64,000 bases of DNA from Hemicordylus capensis (taxonomy: Eukaryota; Chordata; Lepidosauria; Squamata; Cordylidae), in NCBI RefSeq assembly GCF_027244095.1, contig NC_069665.1, positions 1,366,501 through 1,430,500 on the forward strand, read 5' to 3'. Position 1 is the first letter of the stretch; every line of letters begins with the position of its first letter. Below are positions 11,772 through 23,280 of the stretch, piece after piece. The translations under genes were made by a program, and so were the position numbers. Below the pieces are notes generated by a model, which searched no databases, was not told where the DNA came from, and worked only from the letters and a program-made list of their open reading frames with translations.

Positions 11772-12480
11772 TGCTGCGTCAGGACGGCTGCGGCGGAGCG
11801 GGAGCGAGGGAGGGGGTCGCTCGCTCCTCGCCCGCCCTCGGCGCCGGTGGTTGCCAGGGACGCTCCCTCGGCGACGGCGCGGGACCGAGCCTCGCCTCGC
11901 CTCGCCCGGCTGCTGCTGCCTGTGCCTGCGCGCCACGCTTGGGAGCCGGATGAGCCGCCAGCTGCTGCGGCTGCCACCGCCTCAGGCGCTGCGCCCGGCA
12001 CCGAGGCAGACGCCAGCCAGCCAGCCCGCCCGCCTGGCCGCTGGGCACGTGCGAAGTGGCCGGCCGGCCGGCCGGAGCAGCGCCCTGCTTCCCCACCCCC
12101 CACCCCGGTGGTCTCGGCGGCTCTCTCCCACCTCCCCCCCCCGCCTGCGCCAAGAGAAACAGGCCCTGCTGCCGCCACGGAGCTCCCGCCGCCGCTCCAG
12201 GAGGAGAGCGAGACTGCTGTAGGCCGCCTCGCGCGCCCCGGCAGATCCAAGGCTGAGGAGCAAGAGTGGAGGGCGGGGCGGGGGCCCAGCCTGGCCCGTG
12301 CGAGTGCCCGCGCGGCTGGGCTTCCTCAAGGCCTCGCCTGCTTTCGCCAGAGTGGCCGGGGGTAGTATCCGTCCCCTTCTGGAGGACCAGAACTCCGCCC
12401 GAGAAAGCGGAGAGCGTACCGCACAAGAGTCCTTGCAGAAGGGATGCGCGGCCCCCGGGCGGTTTGCGTCCAGGCCGCGC
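10370..12480 (-). promoter_or_regulatory. NDRG4: NDRG4 CpG island / 5' region
   Basis: About 2.1 kb of very GC-rich, CpG-dense sequence around and upstream (minus strand) of the NDRG4 start codon. It holds (GGC)n beside the ATG (10,996-11,012), a (CAG)n tract near 11,178-11,201 and a (GCC)n tract near 11,745-11,770. An AT-rich ATTTAA box near 11,732-11,738 on the minus strand could be a weak TATA-like element. The transcription start cannot be fixed. Long open frames here are a by-product of low stop-codon frequency. Confidence 0.75.
10959..10995 (-). CDS. NDRG4: NDRG4 first coding exon (partial gene)
   Basis: The minus-strand ATG at 10,995 sits in a good Kozak context (GCCGCCATGA) and encodes MKGWGHKLELLT plus the first base of Gly, followed by a clean donor (CTGACAG|GTAACC). 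The long human NDRG4 isoform, as I recall it, begins MKVLGHKLELLTG, so 11 of 13 residues agree and the exon ends at the same place (phase 1). NDRG4 is a cytoplasmic alpha/beta-hydrolase-fold protein of the NDR family, thought non-enzymatic, important in neurons and heart. No other exon is in the window. Its place next to GINS3, on the same strand, matches the human neighbourhood. With only 12 codons the call leans on synteny, the CpG island and the splice site. Confidence 0.82.
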
Positions 12481-12656
12481 CTCCTCCATTCAGCACTAGC
12501 TGCTGCTGGTCAGCGCCCCTTTCCCTCTTTTGCAAGACAGCCTTCCTCCAGAAGAACAAGACACCCTAACCCAACCACAAGCCAGAGAGTCCACCCAGCG
12601 CTTGCCTCCTTGTCGGTTTTTCTACAACACTTTAATACCCAAGACTGGCCCCAGCT

Positions 12657-12815
12657 GATGAAGCTGCCTTCAGAGTCAGACCATTGGTCCGTCTGGCTGA
12701 GCACAGTTGGCACTGACTGGCAGCAGCTCTTTCCCCCTGGGAGTCTTTCCCTCCCTGGAGTTGCTGCCAAAGACAGATCCAAAACCTTCTGCATGCCAGG
12801 CAGGTGCTGTATCAA
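12657..12815 (-). mobile_element. 5S-headed tRNA SINE, 3' part
   Basis: Tail and body only (GAAGCTGCCTTCAGAGTCAG ... TTCTGCATGCCAGGCAG), diverged; the 5S-like head is missing. Confidence 0.65.
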
Positions 12816-13120
12816 GCCTTGCCTGGACTGGACGACTTCGATAGCTAATATCACCTTGGGGGACAAGGTGCTTGAGTGAGTTTTGGGCATTCAGCACCAG
12901 ACATTTCTGGATGACACAGATGAAACCATTTTAGTCTGGTTTCCAACCCAGTTTTGAAACTGAAGCTGCTGGTCGGCCTTTGTCAGGAGAGACACACAGA
13001 GTGTGTGACTCTGATTATTCTCCTGGGCCTCCCAGTGGCTTTCTATACCATCGACCACATCATTCTCATGCGCTGGCTAGCTGGGATGATGTTGGGGCCA
13101 CCACACTCTGGTACTTAGGA

Positions 13121-13436
13121 TCATAGGAAGCTGCCATACACTGAGTCAGACCATTGGTCTATCTAGCTCAGTATTGTCTTCACAGACTGGCAGCAGCTTC
13201 TCCAAGGTTGCAGGCAGGAATCTCGTCTCTCAGCCCTCTCTGGGAGATGCTGCCAGGGAGGGAACTCGGAACCTTCTGCTCTTCCCAGAGCAGCAGCTCC
13301 ATCCCTTGAGGGGAAGATCTTCCAGTGCTCACACTTCTAGTCTCCCATTCATATGCAACCAGGATGGACCCTGCTTAGCTAAGGGGACCAGTCCTGCTTG
13401 CTCCCACCAGACCAGCTTTCCTCTCCTGGACAGGCC
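13121..13436 (-). mobile_element. 5S-headed tRNA SINE, near full length
   Basis: Tail TCATAGGAAGCTGCC at the left, head ending CCAGACCAGCTTTCC at the right; the 5S-like block is at about 13,350-13,385 in reverse. Confidence 0.85.
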
Positions 13437-13501
13437 TCCATACCTACCTGATATGTCTGTGCTGGGAGACTGATAGTCTGCCCCTGGTGTGTATGCCATC
13501 T

Positions 13502-13597
13502 CACTGGTTCCCAATCTTGGGTCCCCAGATGTTGGTTGACTACAATTCCCATCATTCCTAGCCACAATGACCTTCAACCCATGGTTGAGAACCTTTG
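13502..13597. mobile_element. hAT-like foldback MITE
   Basis: Left arm GGTTCCCAATCTTGGGTCCC, core TTGACTACAATTCCCATC, right arm ATGGTTGAGAACC. One half of the palindrome is shortened. Confidence 0.65.
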
Positions 13598-14640
13598 TGT
13601 TCTGGTATTCTGCAGGCTCCCATCTTGTCCTCCATGCTATTTAATGTATACATGGCATCTCTAGGGGAGCTTTTCAGAATTTGGAGTGATGCTCACCAGT
13701 GTGCTGCCAGTGCTTGATTCTGTTTCTCCTTGTCATTGAATCCAGGTCAAGCCATGCCTGTTTGGAGTTGGTTATGACCTGGGAGACTGGAAGCCAATGC
13801 ACTGAAGGTCAGTCTAAGACCCAGGTGCTGGGGGTGGGGGCTGGTTGAACAAGGAACTGGGGTTCAGCTTGTTCTGATGAGACTGCGCTTCCCCAGAGGT
13901 CAGGCCTACAACTTGGGTGCCACCTGGGGCACAAAACACCTTTAGCCAATCAGTTTCCATCTCTGCGCCAGTTGGTGGCCCTTCTTTGAGAAACATGTTC
14001 TCGCGCCTCTGTTATTCATCCCCTTGTAACATTCAGGTTAGAGTACTGCCTTGCACTCTGTGTGGGGCTGCCCCTGCCCCCCACAGAGCGCACATTCAGA
14101 AATCTTTGCCGGCCCAGAACACAGAAGCAAGACTGTGAAGTGGGAGACATTAAGGTTGAATGGATCTTGCCAGAACACTTTGTTTCCGAGTATAATTCAA
14201 AGTGCTGGTCTAGACCAATCATGCACTCAGAGGGCTGGGAAGGACCGCTTGTTCCCGCTCTTGTGCAGCTCCAGGTCCTTTCAAGGGGCTTGCACAAGAA
14301 GACTTTCAGAAGGTTGGGGGCCCATGGGGCAGCCCTCTCTCTCTGCCATGCTGCCTCCCCTTCCCTCATGCGAGGGCTGCTTCTGTCTGGCCCAGCCTAA
14401 GCCATGCGGGACATGAAGACCATGGCCTGCAGGGAAAAAATACATCCTGTCTGCACAATGGACGGGCTTCCAGGTCTTGGGCCAAAGTTGGGCTTTGCCT
14501 AGCACCCCAGCCGTCAAGTGGGTTTCCTAGCTGATTGGCACGGGGGTCTCCCAGGCCCACTGGCCCTGAGCGAAACCAAAATTATTACAGCGTGGATCAG
14601 CTCACACAAAGACATGAGCTTTCTGCAGGTTAAGTAAAAG

Positions 14641-14676
14641 TGTGTGTGTGTGTGTGTGTGAGAAACACACACACAC
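14641..14676. repeat. (TG)n followed by (AC)n
   Basis: A TG run and an AC run separated by GAGAAA, so the pair can fold into a hairpin. Confidence 0.85.
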
Positions 14677-14972
14677 TGTGCTGCAGGATGGATTTCACCA
14701 CATTTCTGTTCAACGTGCTTCTCATTCCAGCCACGGTACTTGTCTTCCAAATTGCTTTTAGTTCAACCAACCAAAGATAAGCTCATTAGGGCTGGGCTGA
14801 CACAACCACTTTTCTTCCTGATTTCCCTTTTATTCGCCTCGTGGTGAGATCCACATGGATCACAGTTATGCGGCTCAAATAGCCGCAGCCACCAGGTTTG
14901 TCCTGCTAGAAAATGGTGGGCTTCCTGTTAGGTGATATGTGTGACTGGCTCCTGTGGCTACAGAAGCCAGTG

Positions 14973-15057
14973 CCATAGCCTGGGAAGCTATTGGACATTT
15001 CCCTGTGCAATAGCCTGGGAAGATATTGGATGTTTTCCAGTGCAATAGCCTGGGACG
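14973..15057. repeat. 35-bp minisatellite, about 2.4 copies
   Basis: Units starting CCATAGCCTGGGAAG (14,973), CAATAGCCTGGGAAG (15,008) and CAATAGCCTGGGACG (15,043) repeat at an exact 35-bp period. Confidence 0.85.
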
Positions 15058-16479
15058 CCACCAAAGGACGTTTTTGCCAACCTACATGATCGGCCCTAAG
15101 AGGGCTGAGCTCACAAGTCTTTAGAGTGAGATGTCTGTCCTGCAGGGTTTTGTTGTGATGTCCACCTCAAACTCATCTGCTTGGTGGTAGAGCTGATTCC
15201 CGTGGCATCCTTATGAAGTCACTTTGGTGAGTGCATTTTAAATAAATGCCTGTCAAAATAATGGAGCTGGAAGATGCTGAGGAAGCTATTTTGAGACGTG
15301 CAAATGTATTCAGCAAGTTCATCGGCTGGCACCACCAGCAGGCAGCAACTGCCCTGTTTCTCCTGCTGCCAGCGAGCCAAGGGGCAGGCACATCCGCGCA
15401 GGGAGGAAAAGTGACCTACTCCGCAGCGGCTCCTCCTCCTCCTCCTCCCAAGTTGTGGCCAGGCAGAATTGGTGCTGGCTGCTGAATAGCCCACCTCCTT
15501 CATGCCCTTCAGCCCCTGTGAACTTGTTGGAGCCTTAGTTTTCCTCACTTTGTATCTTGAGTTTTCAAGTTGAGTTGTGGGGAAGTGGTTGCCACAGAAG
15601 AGCTGTTCCTAATGTGCCAGTCTTGGCCCAAGAGTGAGCAGAGGCGCTCTTACCCCTGGGCTTTGGGGCTGAAGTCCAGGGCCTCCACAGCCCCTGGGGC
15701 CCCCCAAATCCTCTTTAGTGTGTCCCGAGTGGTGTGGCCACCCAGCCAAGCATGATGATCCTTAATTTGCGGGGGGGGGCTCCAAAGGCCTTGAGGTCCA
15801 GGCTCCAAAATCACCTTGGTGCACCTCTGAGAGTGAGCTCCCACTTTCAGAAAGAAGAGGAGCAGGAAGCTGTTCCTCTTGCTCAGAACGGAGAGCTGTT
15901 ACCCCTCAGAGAAAGGCGGTGCTCCGCTTCCAGACCTGAGGGAGAACCAGAATGCTTCTCGCTGGTAGTGCTGATAGTGAGGTTGATGACACAAGCCATC
16001 CTTTTGAGCGACCCTGCCTTGGCCAGTGGGTGGGATGGGGGAGAGAGGCACATCCGGGCCTGCCGGGGCAGCTGCACCTTGCTTGGTGATGACCCCCGCC
16101 CCGCCCCACTCCTTAGGATGGGCTGCTGCTGGAAGAGGGCTGTCTCCACGATGGCGCCCTGTGCCTAGAATGCCCTTCTCCGCAAGGCTTGCCTGGCACC
16201 CAATCTCACATCTCATCTGTGGAGCTTTTTATTTGCCCAGGCCAGGTTGCGGAAACTGGCTTTAGTTTAAGACCTCCTTGGCTCTGCTGGTTTTTATCCC
16301 TTGGATGTGTTTTTGCCTTTGGGCTGAGATCAAGTGAAGTTGCATTGCGTTTGATGATGGAGATGTGAGCCATCATGAGAGCTGCTTAGACCCAAGGTCA
16401 GAATGAGCAGACTAGGTACCATCGGTAGGACTACAGACCCCTCTGGGTGGGTCCTGCCCTCCTACCGAGGATTGCTGCC

Positions 16480-16690
16480 GGCTGCCCTCTTGCACAGAGC
16501 CCTTGGGAAGGCTGTGCAAGGGTCAGATCTGGAGCTCCCACTCCGATCCTTGCAAGCCGCCGGGGGGGGGGAGGGTGGTGGTTGCGGCGGCCAAGTGAGC
16601 CCCTTCCCCCTTTCTGGTGTGTTCGGGGACTAGGGAGGGATCAGCTGCCTCCCTGCTCCTCTTCCTTGCCACGCCCCATCCTTTCCCTGT
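16480..16690. repeat. Unclassified repeat, copy 1
   Basis: AAGGCTGTGCAAGGGTCAG ... GGAGCTCCCACTCCGATCC ... AGCCCCTTCCCCCTTTCTGG ... CTCTTCCTTGCCACGCCCC aligns in order with 18,635-18,810. I do not recognise the family. Confidence 0.5.
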
Positions 16691-17174
16691 GACTGGATGA
16701 AGCCCCTACAGGGAGGGAAGAAGCTGCACTTCTCTTTGGTTACGCAGCGACACAAAACCCAAGTGCCGCTGCCGCTGCTGCTGGCTTCCTCTGCCCGCCC
16801 TGCCTCCCAGCTGAAGTGTCCCGTAGGTTTATTCCGGGAAGACAAGCACCCCACCCAGTTCCAGGAGCTGAGTTTGCTCCCAATTGGAAATTGCCTGGGA
16901 GGAAGCAGTGGGGCGGAGTGCTCCAGGGAGGCTCCCACTGGCAGGACAGCACCGTGCACGGCCATCAGCACGGACTTCAGGCGCTCTCTCCTGAAGGCAG
17001 GATCCTGCAGCCGGTTCCTCTCCAGGGCTTGTGGTGCTCCATCGGTCACAAGTTGGAGACATGCAGCATGTAACTGTGACAGACATCTGAGGTCCACATT
17101 CATTTACATGGCGGAGGGGGGGTTACATCAGGGGCTTAGACTTCCCAGTTTCCCAGAAGGGGGGGCACATGGCA

Positions 17175-17330
17175 GGAGAGGTCTTGTGGTAGCAAGCATG
17201 AATTCTCCCCTTTTGCTCAGCAGGGCCCATCCTGGTTTGCATTTGAATGGGAGACTACATGTGAGCATTGTAAGATACTCCCCTTAGGGGATGGGGCCGC
17301 TCTGGGCAGAGGCAGACCTGCATGCACTGA
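17175..17330 (+). mobile_element. 5S-headed tRNA SINE, head only
   Basis: GGTCTTGTGGTAGCAAGC, then TGCATTTGAATGGGAGACTA and GATGGGGCCGCTCTGGG; it breaks off in the tRNA-like module. Confidence 0.75.
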
Positions 17331-17814
17331 GCACCACCAGCTTTTCTCCCGGTTCTACGACTTCTAATCAGAGAATCCTAGAGCGAAAGTTTCCCCGAGA
17401 GGCAGCTGTGCCACCTCCTAAGAACCTGCTGAGCGGCTACAAAGACCACACAGGACTGACGGTGTTGTTCAGCTGCCTGATGAACTTGAGCACGGGAGCT
17501 TGCCGATGCCACCTGGCAGCTGAACGGGGGGCATCGCCTCCCCCAGGAAATCTGGAGGGGGCTTGGGCCCCGCCACCCCCATGAAGTTTACACCCCTGAG
17601 TTACCCTATTCAGTACGACACTTACTGTGTAGAACCATGCAGAGAGAAAAAGGCCACTTAAAAGCTCAGGCTGAAGCTTGTGGGGGGGACGGGACGGGAG
17701 GGTGCCACTCAGTGGCTTTCCACAAAGGAGACGCTGTGCTTCCCCAACACCCTACTGTACTAAACTGCAGCCGTGTCCCAGGGCAGAGTCTGAAGGCAAG
17801 TGACACCGTCACAC

Positions 17815-17882
17815 TGCTGAAGCTAAGCAGGTCCAGATCTGGTCAGGGCCGGGAGGGGAGGCCTCCCAGGTGTGCCACCTTG
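17815..17882 (+). repeat. 5S-rRNA-like fragment
   Basis: GCTGAAGCTAAGCAGGTCC...CTGGTCAGGGCCGGGAGGGG resembles 5S rRNA positions of about 45-100 (GGAAGCTAAGCAGGGTCGGG...GGATGGGAGACC). It lacks the rest of the 5S gene and the SINE body, so it is a decayed 5S pseudogene or an isolated SINE head. Confidence 0.45.
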
Positions 17883-18634
17883 AAATACAAGGCACAGGTA
17901 CAGTCAGGGGCTCATTCCCACAAATAGCCCCAGGGTTGCACCGGACGTATTGCCTGCCAGCTGCTCCAGGCAGGTCTTTGAGGAAAGGCGTGGCAGTGCC
18001 TGTGAGCAGGAGGGCAGTGAGACATGGGCTGCTTGGCCATCTGTCTTCCTGGGAGGTGGTGCCATGAGCCGGGGAGCCCTCCCAAGAAATGGCTGCTCAG
18101 TCTTTACAAGGCACGTGCTGGGGGTGTGACTCAGCCAATGAGAAGTCCCAAGGACAAGCACTGCCGGGTCTGGTTTCCCCCTGGGAGAGGGAACGCAGGA
18201 GACTGATGAGGTCTCTGCAGTCTTTGCTTTATTGACAAGCATCCAAGCAGAGCACAGATGGAAGCAAACAGCAAGCGCTCGAGCAAGGCAGCAGATCCCA
18301 CCAGACTCCCAGAGGGCTCCTGCCTCCCAGGTCTGTCCCATTCTGAGGCACCCCAAGGTATCTGGGCACCTGAGGCAAGAGGGGAAATGCTGCCTCCTCT
18401 GCCCCCAAGCACTTTCAAAGGGGACAGGAGTTGAGGAGAGGAGGGTGCTTGCTAGCCACCTCTTCTCGTCACTGCGGCCACCATTCCCAAGAGGGCTGCT
18501 TGGGCAAGGAGAAGCAGCTGCCAGCAAGCAGCCCGCCTGCAAGGGTCAGAATGGCAGCTCCTGCTCCCACCCTTGCAAGGCTTTGCCAGGGTGCCTTGCA
18601 AGGAGGAGCGATTGGTGGCAGCCACCCTCCTGAT

Positions 18635-18830
18635 GCAGAGGCCTTGGCAAGGCTTTGCACAGGTGAGGTCAGGAGCTTCCACTCTTGACCCTTGGAAACC
18701 CGGGCAGGGGGAAGGTTAGCCCCTCCCCTTTCTGGGGTGTGTGTTGGGGGGCAGCAGCAGCTGCCACCCCCGCTCTCCTTCCTTGCTGCATCCCACCCTC
18801 TCCTCATTCAAAAAGCAGAGGGCGGGCGGG
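18635..18830. repeat. Unclassified repeat, copy 2
   Basis: TTGGCAAGGCTTTGCACAGG ... GGAGCTTCCACTCTTGACCC ... AGCCCCTCCCCTTTCTGG ... CTCTCCTTCCTTGCTGC parallels copy 1 at 16,480. Confidence 0.5.
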
Positions 18831-18957
18831 ATGGAAGCTGGAGCAGCAGGTGGCTTTTCAAGAAAAAAGGCTCAGAGACCCACCTGCCTAATGTGCTGGC
18901 AAGCACCCACCGGGGGAGCAAGAGCAGGCTCAGGAGAGGCCTCCACCTCCTGCATTT

Positions 18958-19052
18958 GGGCTTCCCGGAGGCATCCGGTGGTGGGCCCCTGTGGGAAGGT
19001 AGAGGCTGGACTAGACAGGCCTTGGGCCTGATCCAGCAGGGCTGTTCTTCTG
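18958..19052 (+). mobile_element. CR1-type LINE 3' end
   Basis: AGGCATCCGGTGGTGGGCCC ... CTTGGGCCTGATCCAGCAGG GCTGTTCTT is the terminal segment of amniote CR1 copies. Confidence 0.75.
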
Positions 19053-19944
19053 ACAAAAAGGCTGCAGCAGTAGCTCCATTCGCCACTGCAGAGGTCCCCA
19101 GTGAGTTTGGTATCGGAAGGCTGGGCATGTGGGGTGGAGAACCCAAGCGGACGCCTTGCCAGGTTGCGCTGGAGAGCGATGGGCTGCCCCGGAAGGAACG
19201 CTGCCTAGCTGCAGACCAAGAACTCATAATGTGGCCCACGGCTGCCACAGAAAGACACCCCCCTCCCCAATTGCTACTTTGCAGTGGGGAGGGTTCCTGA
19301 AACCTTTGAGCCTCCCCCCTCCCCCCCAAATGCCAGGAAGACAGCCGACACAGCCACTAGCACTCACTCCTCCGTAGTCTCCAACTAGGAAGATGCAAAC
19401 GGTAACACCTCCTGCTGCTTGCCCCCCTGAGACCCCTGGAATGCCCAGTGCAAGCTCAAGTCTGGGTTCCAAAGAGGCAGGAGTTAATAGCTTCTCCCCA
19501 GGGGTGGCCACTCCGGTGCATTAGTGAGAAACAGGGCAAAATCGTTGCAGATCCTCCCCCCAGGGAACAGGATCAATCCCCCTGGGGTCAAGGAGAAGGT
19601 CAATGGCACGGGGAGGGGGCGCCCTGCTCCATTCTTGAGCACGGCCTGTTTTTCAGCTGTAGCTTTTAATGAAAGGGAGCCCTTAACTCAGGGCCAGACA
19701 GAATTTGCTTCCAAAGTGCTAGGGCTCCTAGAGGGCATCTGTCTTGCCTTCGGGGGAAATGGCCCCCAGGTTTTCAACTCTGCTGCAAGGAACCCTGGCA
19801 GGTCAGACACAAGACCTCCTTTCTCCAGCATCTTGCTTCCCACACAGGTCTAACGGGTGCCACGGGGAGGCCTAAAGCCAGAGAGAAAGGCATGCAACTG
19901 GGTTCCAGAGACATCCTGCGCCTCACCCTGCAGGCAGCCTGTTC

Positions 19945-20075
19945 TCCATGACTTTGCCTAATCTCCTTTTAAAGCCATCTATGTTGGTGGCTAAGGATGG
20001 GCTGCTGCTGCTGCCCATCTTGTGGCAGGGAATTCAATAGGCTAATTATGCACAGCGTGAACAAGGGCTTCCTAT
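19945..20075 (-). mobile_element. CR1-type LINE fragment
   Basis: CTTTTAAAGCCATCTATG TTGGTGGCT ... CAGGGAATTCAATAGGCTAA TTATG, homologous to 20,575-20,660 in the larger copy. Confidence 0.7.
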
Positions 20076-20084
20076 GGTCTTTTT

Positions 20085-20165
20085 TAGATAATGAGCCCTT
20101 TGGGGTCAGGAAACCATCTTATTTATTTTTCTGTGTAAACTGCTTTGAGAACTTTTGCTGAGAAG
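20085..20165 (+). mobile_element. L2-type LINE 3' end
   Basis: TGAGCCCTTTGGGGTCAGG ... GTAAACTGCTTTGAGAAC ... GCAGTATATAAATA, a standard L2 tail. Confidence 0.65.
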
Positions 20166-20325
20166 CAGTATATAAATATTCACCACGATGGTGGCAGCCA
20201 CCACCATTGTCATCTGGCCTGCCAATCAGCTTCACTGGATGAACCCAGGTCCCAGCATCATGCAAAAGGGAGGCAAATATTTCATTCACCTTCTTCACAC
20301 CATGCATAGTTTTACCAGCCTCAGT

Positions 20326-21000
20326 TATAAGAACATAAGAAGAGCCCTGCTGGATCAGGCCCAATAAGGCCCATCTAGACCAGCATCCTGTTTCCCACAG
20401 TGGCCCAGCAGATGCCTCTGGGGAGCCCACAGGCAAGAGCTGTGTGCTTGCCCTCTCTCCTGCTGCTGCTCCCCTGTTACTGGTATTGAGAGGCATTGTG
20501 CCTCTGAGGCTGGAGATGGACTATAGCCACCAGACTAGTAGCCGTTGATAGACCTGTCCACCATGAATCTGTCTAAGCCCCTTTTAAAGCTATCCAGGCT
20601 GCTGGCCATCACCACATTCCATGGCAAGGAATTCCATAGATTAATTATGCGCTGTGTGAAAAAGTACTTCCTCTTGTCGGTCCTAAATTTCCTAACCTTC
20701 AGTTTCATGGGTTGACCCCTAGTTCTAGTGTTGTGAGAGAGGGAGAAGAATTTCCCTGTCCACCCTCTCCACTCCATGCATAATTTTATACACCTCCATC
20801 ATGTCTCCTCTTAGTCGCCTCTTTTCCAAGGTAAAGTGTCCCAGGTGTTGTAGCCTCGCCTCCTAAGGAAGGTGCTCCAGGCCCCTGATCATCTTGGTCG
20901 CCCTCTTCTGCACCTTTTCCAGTTCTACAATATCCTCCTTAAGATACGGTGACCAACGCTGTACACAGTACTCCAGATGTGGCCGCACCATAGATTTGTA
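20326..21000 (-). mobile_element. CR1-type LINE remnant, 3' UTR to ORF2 end
   Basis: On the plus strand it begins with the CR1 3' terminus reversed (GAACATAAGAAGAGCCCTGC). Read on the minus strand it encodes the ORF2 C-terminus (KYFFTQRIINLWNSLP, then SLDSFKRGLDRFM), familiar from CR1 elements. 5'-truncated and not mobile by itself. Confidence 0.8.
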
Positions 21001-21039
21001 TGTCTCCACCAGCCTCTTTAGCCGCATTTCTAATAGCCC

Positions 21040-21330
21040 CAGACATAGTTATTTTATCCTCTCCAGCCCCCTGATTTTGGCTGCCCTCTCCTGTGCCTTT
21101 TTTAGATCTAAATATCCCTTTTGAGATGCAGCAACCAGAACTTCATGCAATATTACAGCTGTGGCAGCTCCATAGATTTGGGTAAGAACATTGTAATATG
21201 AGCAATTTTATTTCCTTTCCTACTGGTCCATGGCATGGAATTTGTCTTTTCCCCACTGCTGCTGCATACTGGGTCAACCTTTCTACTATCCACCATGACT
21301 TTCCTGGTTAGTTACCCATTCAACCCCTTC
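21040..21330 (-). mobile_element. Older CR1-type LINE fragment
   Basis: Repeats, more diverged, the stretch found at 20,885-21,000 (GGCTGCCCTCTCCTGTGCC...) and carries on to TTCCTGGTTAGTTACC, so it is a second copy abutting the first. Confidence 0.6.
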
Positions 21331-21969
21331 AGTGTATATGAACAAATCTTCTAGATGAGGATTTGATTTAACCAATAGGCTCTCCTGATTTAAAGCCTGA
21401 GATCTTAGGTCTATGGGGAGAAAGGTCCATTAGCGGGGTTCCACTGCCCCGATCTATCCAGATGAAAAGAACTGCATCCTTGAGGGATGTCAGCTTCCCA
21501 CCACATAGAGCCCAAGCATGTAGCTGGGTGGTGTTGTTATAAAGACTGCTCAGTTGATTCAAACTGACTCATGGTCTCTTAGTCCAAACTACATTTGGAT
21601 GAATTTTCAAGGGAGGCTGAGTCACCATGAGGATGCTACTGCTGCAGCAGCCGTTGCTTGCACCATCTCCAGACTGGCAAGAAGACCTCACAGGTTGACT
21701 TCACTGCAGAAAAGGCCTTTAGCTGGACATCCAAGTCAGCTGCAGCTGAAATGAACTGCAGGGAGAGAGGGAGAGGGAGTGGGAGTGTGTGTGTATATAC
21801 ATACATACAAGTGAAGCTGCAAACGTTCCAATTCATCCAACCCCTGCTAATTTGGCAAAGAGGCACCTTTTAACATGGTGATTCCCTTTATTTGGCAGGG
21901 GGAGAGTAACTGGCCCTCTCCACCCCCAGCACAGTATCTCCAGTGACTGTTGCTGATGTCTATCTTACA

Positions 21970-22090
21970 TTTCTTTTAGATTGTGAGCCCTTTGGGGACA
22001 GGGATCCATCTTATTCATTATTTCTCTGTGTAAACCGCCCGAGCCATTTTTGGAAGGCAGTATAAAAAACAAACAAATAATAGTAATAAA
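21970..22090 (+). mobile_element. L2-type LINE 3' end
   Basis: ATTGTGAGCCCTTTGGGGAC ... AAACCGCCCGAGCCATTTTT ... GGCAGTATAAAA then AAACAAATAATAGTAATAA. Confidence 0.7.
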
Positions 22091-23280
22091 AATTTGCATT
22101 TTAACATTGTAATGTGATTTCCCACCATAACATTCCCAGACGCTGTTTAATAGGTTGTATTAAAAGAAGATGTAGAGTCATGCCCAGTTTGGTAAGCTAT
22201 TGTAATGAATGCTGCTGCATTAGAAGTCATCTAAAGACTGAAGATGTACGTTCTTTAAAAGCCCCCCTCAAAGCTGATTTCCAAAAGTAAAATGCCCAAG
22301 AGCTCAGCTCCCATAACATGCCCCCAGCCCCACTGCTGCTTCAGAAGAGCCCTCCTGCTCCCCTGCCAACTCTAGCCTGAGCAGAGGGCTTCCCCCTCTG
22401 CCTTCTCCCATCTCCTGCCCTCGTTTCTGTTGCTCCGGCAAAGGCAAGTCCAGAGTCCATGCCAAGGTATAAAGCTATGACCACCAGCACGGGGGGGGGG
22501 AGCAGGAAGACAGGGAGCAGGCCCTGTGCTGAATGAATGTGACCCCCACTGTGGCCACTAGAAGCTCTCCCCACCCCCAAGTTCTTGGCTGGGTCCTTGG
22601 CATTTTCTCTGCAACCCAAAGAACCCAAGACAACAGTGGAAGCCTCTGGACTCTGCAGGTTCTGCCATGCATGGCACGCCCTATCCAGAAAGGGCAAGGA
22701 GCCGATGGGAGGGGCTCACCAGGGAGGTTGGTGAGCGCATCCTGCAGCGCATCCTCAAGCAAGCAGAGGCTGCCAGGGCAGGGACACCAGGGCGGGTGGG
22801 GAGGACAGGGGCCCTGCTGGGCTGCCTCTGACCTTCACTTTGCCTCCAGTCACATGCACCCTGTCAATAAGGACATGCGAGATAACAAAATGAGCTGTCG
22901 CTGCCAATTAACACGCTGGGCTTAATCGCCTCCCAGGGCTCTCCGTGCCACAACGAGAGGTGCCAGGCCAGCAGCTCCTCCTGCCCCAGCCCTCCGGCTC
23001 TCCTTGGGATGCAAGGGCCAAAGTCAAACAACAGCGGTGTGATGGGGAAGGGGGCAGGCGGGGCCTGCAGGAGAGCCTGGCCGCTGCTGGCCGGGAGTGT
23101 GCCCCTGCCTGGAAACAGCCGCACGGCATGGAGGCCAGGAGGGGCCTCTCCAAGCCAAGCTAGCCGCAGAGAGCAGACGGGAATGGCCCAAACCTCCCAC
23201 AACGAAGCACCATGATTGGGTAGGGACCGTTCACGGTGGCACTTGGCTGAGGAAAGGTAAGCAGCAGGGCCAAAGCTCCA

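Noticed and set aside
10148-12489. Several open frames of 170-600 codons on both strands
   Set aside because: They overlap one another in all frames in a CpG island where stops are rare, encode Arg/Ala/Pro/Gly-rich low complexity, and match nothing known apart from the 12-codon NDRG4 exon.
20535-20777. KYFFTQRIINLWNSLP-like open frames (also 33,725-34,410) as host genes
   Set aside because: These are the ORF2 C-terminus of CR1-type LINEs.
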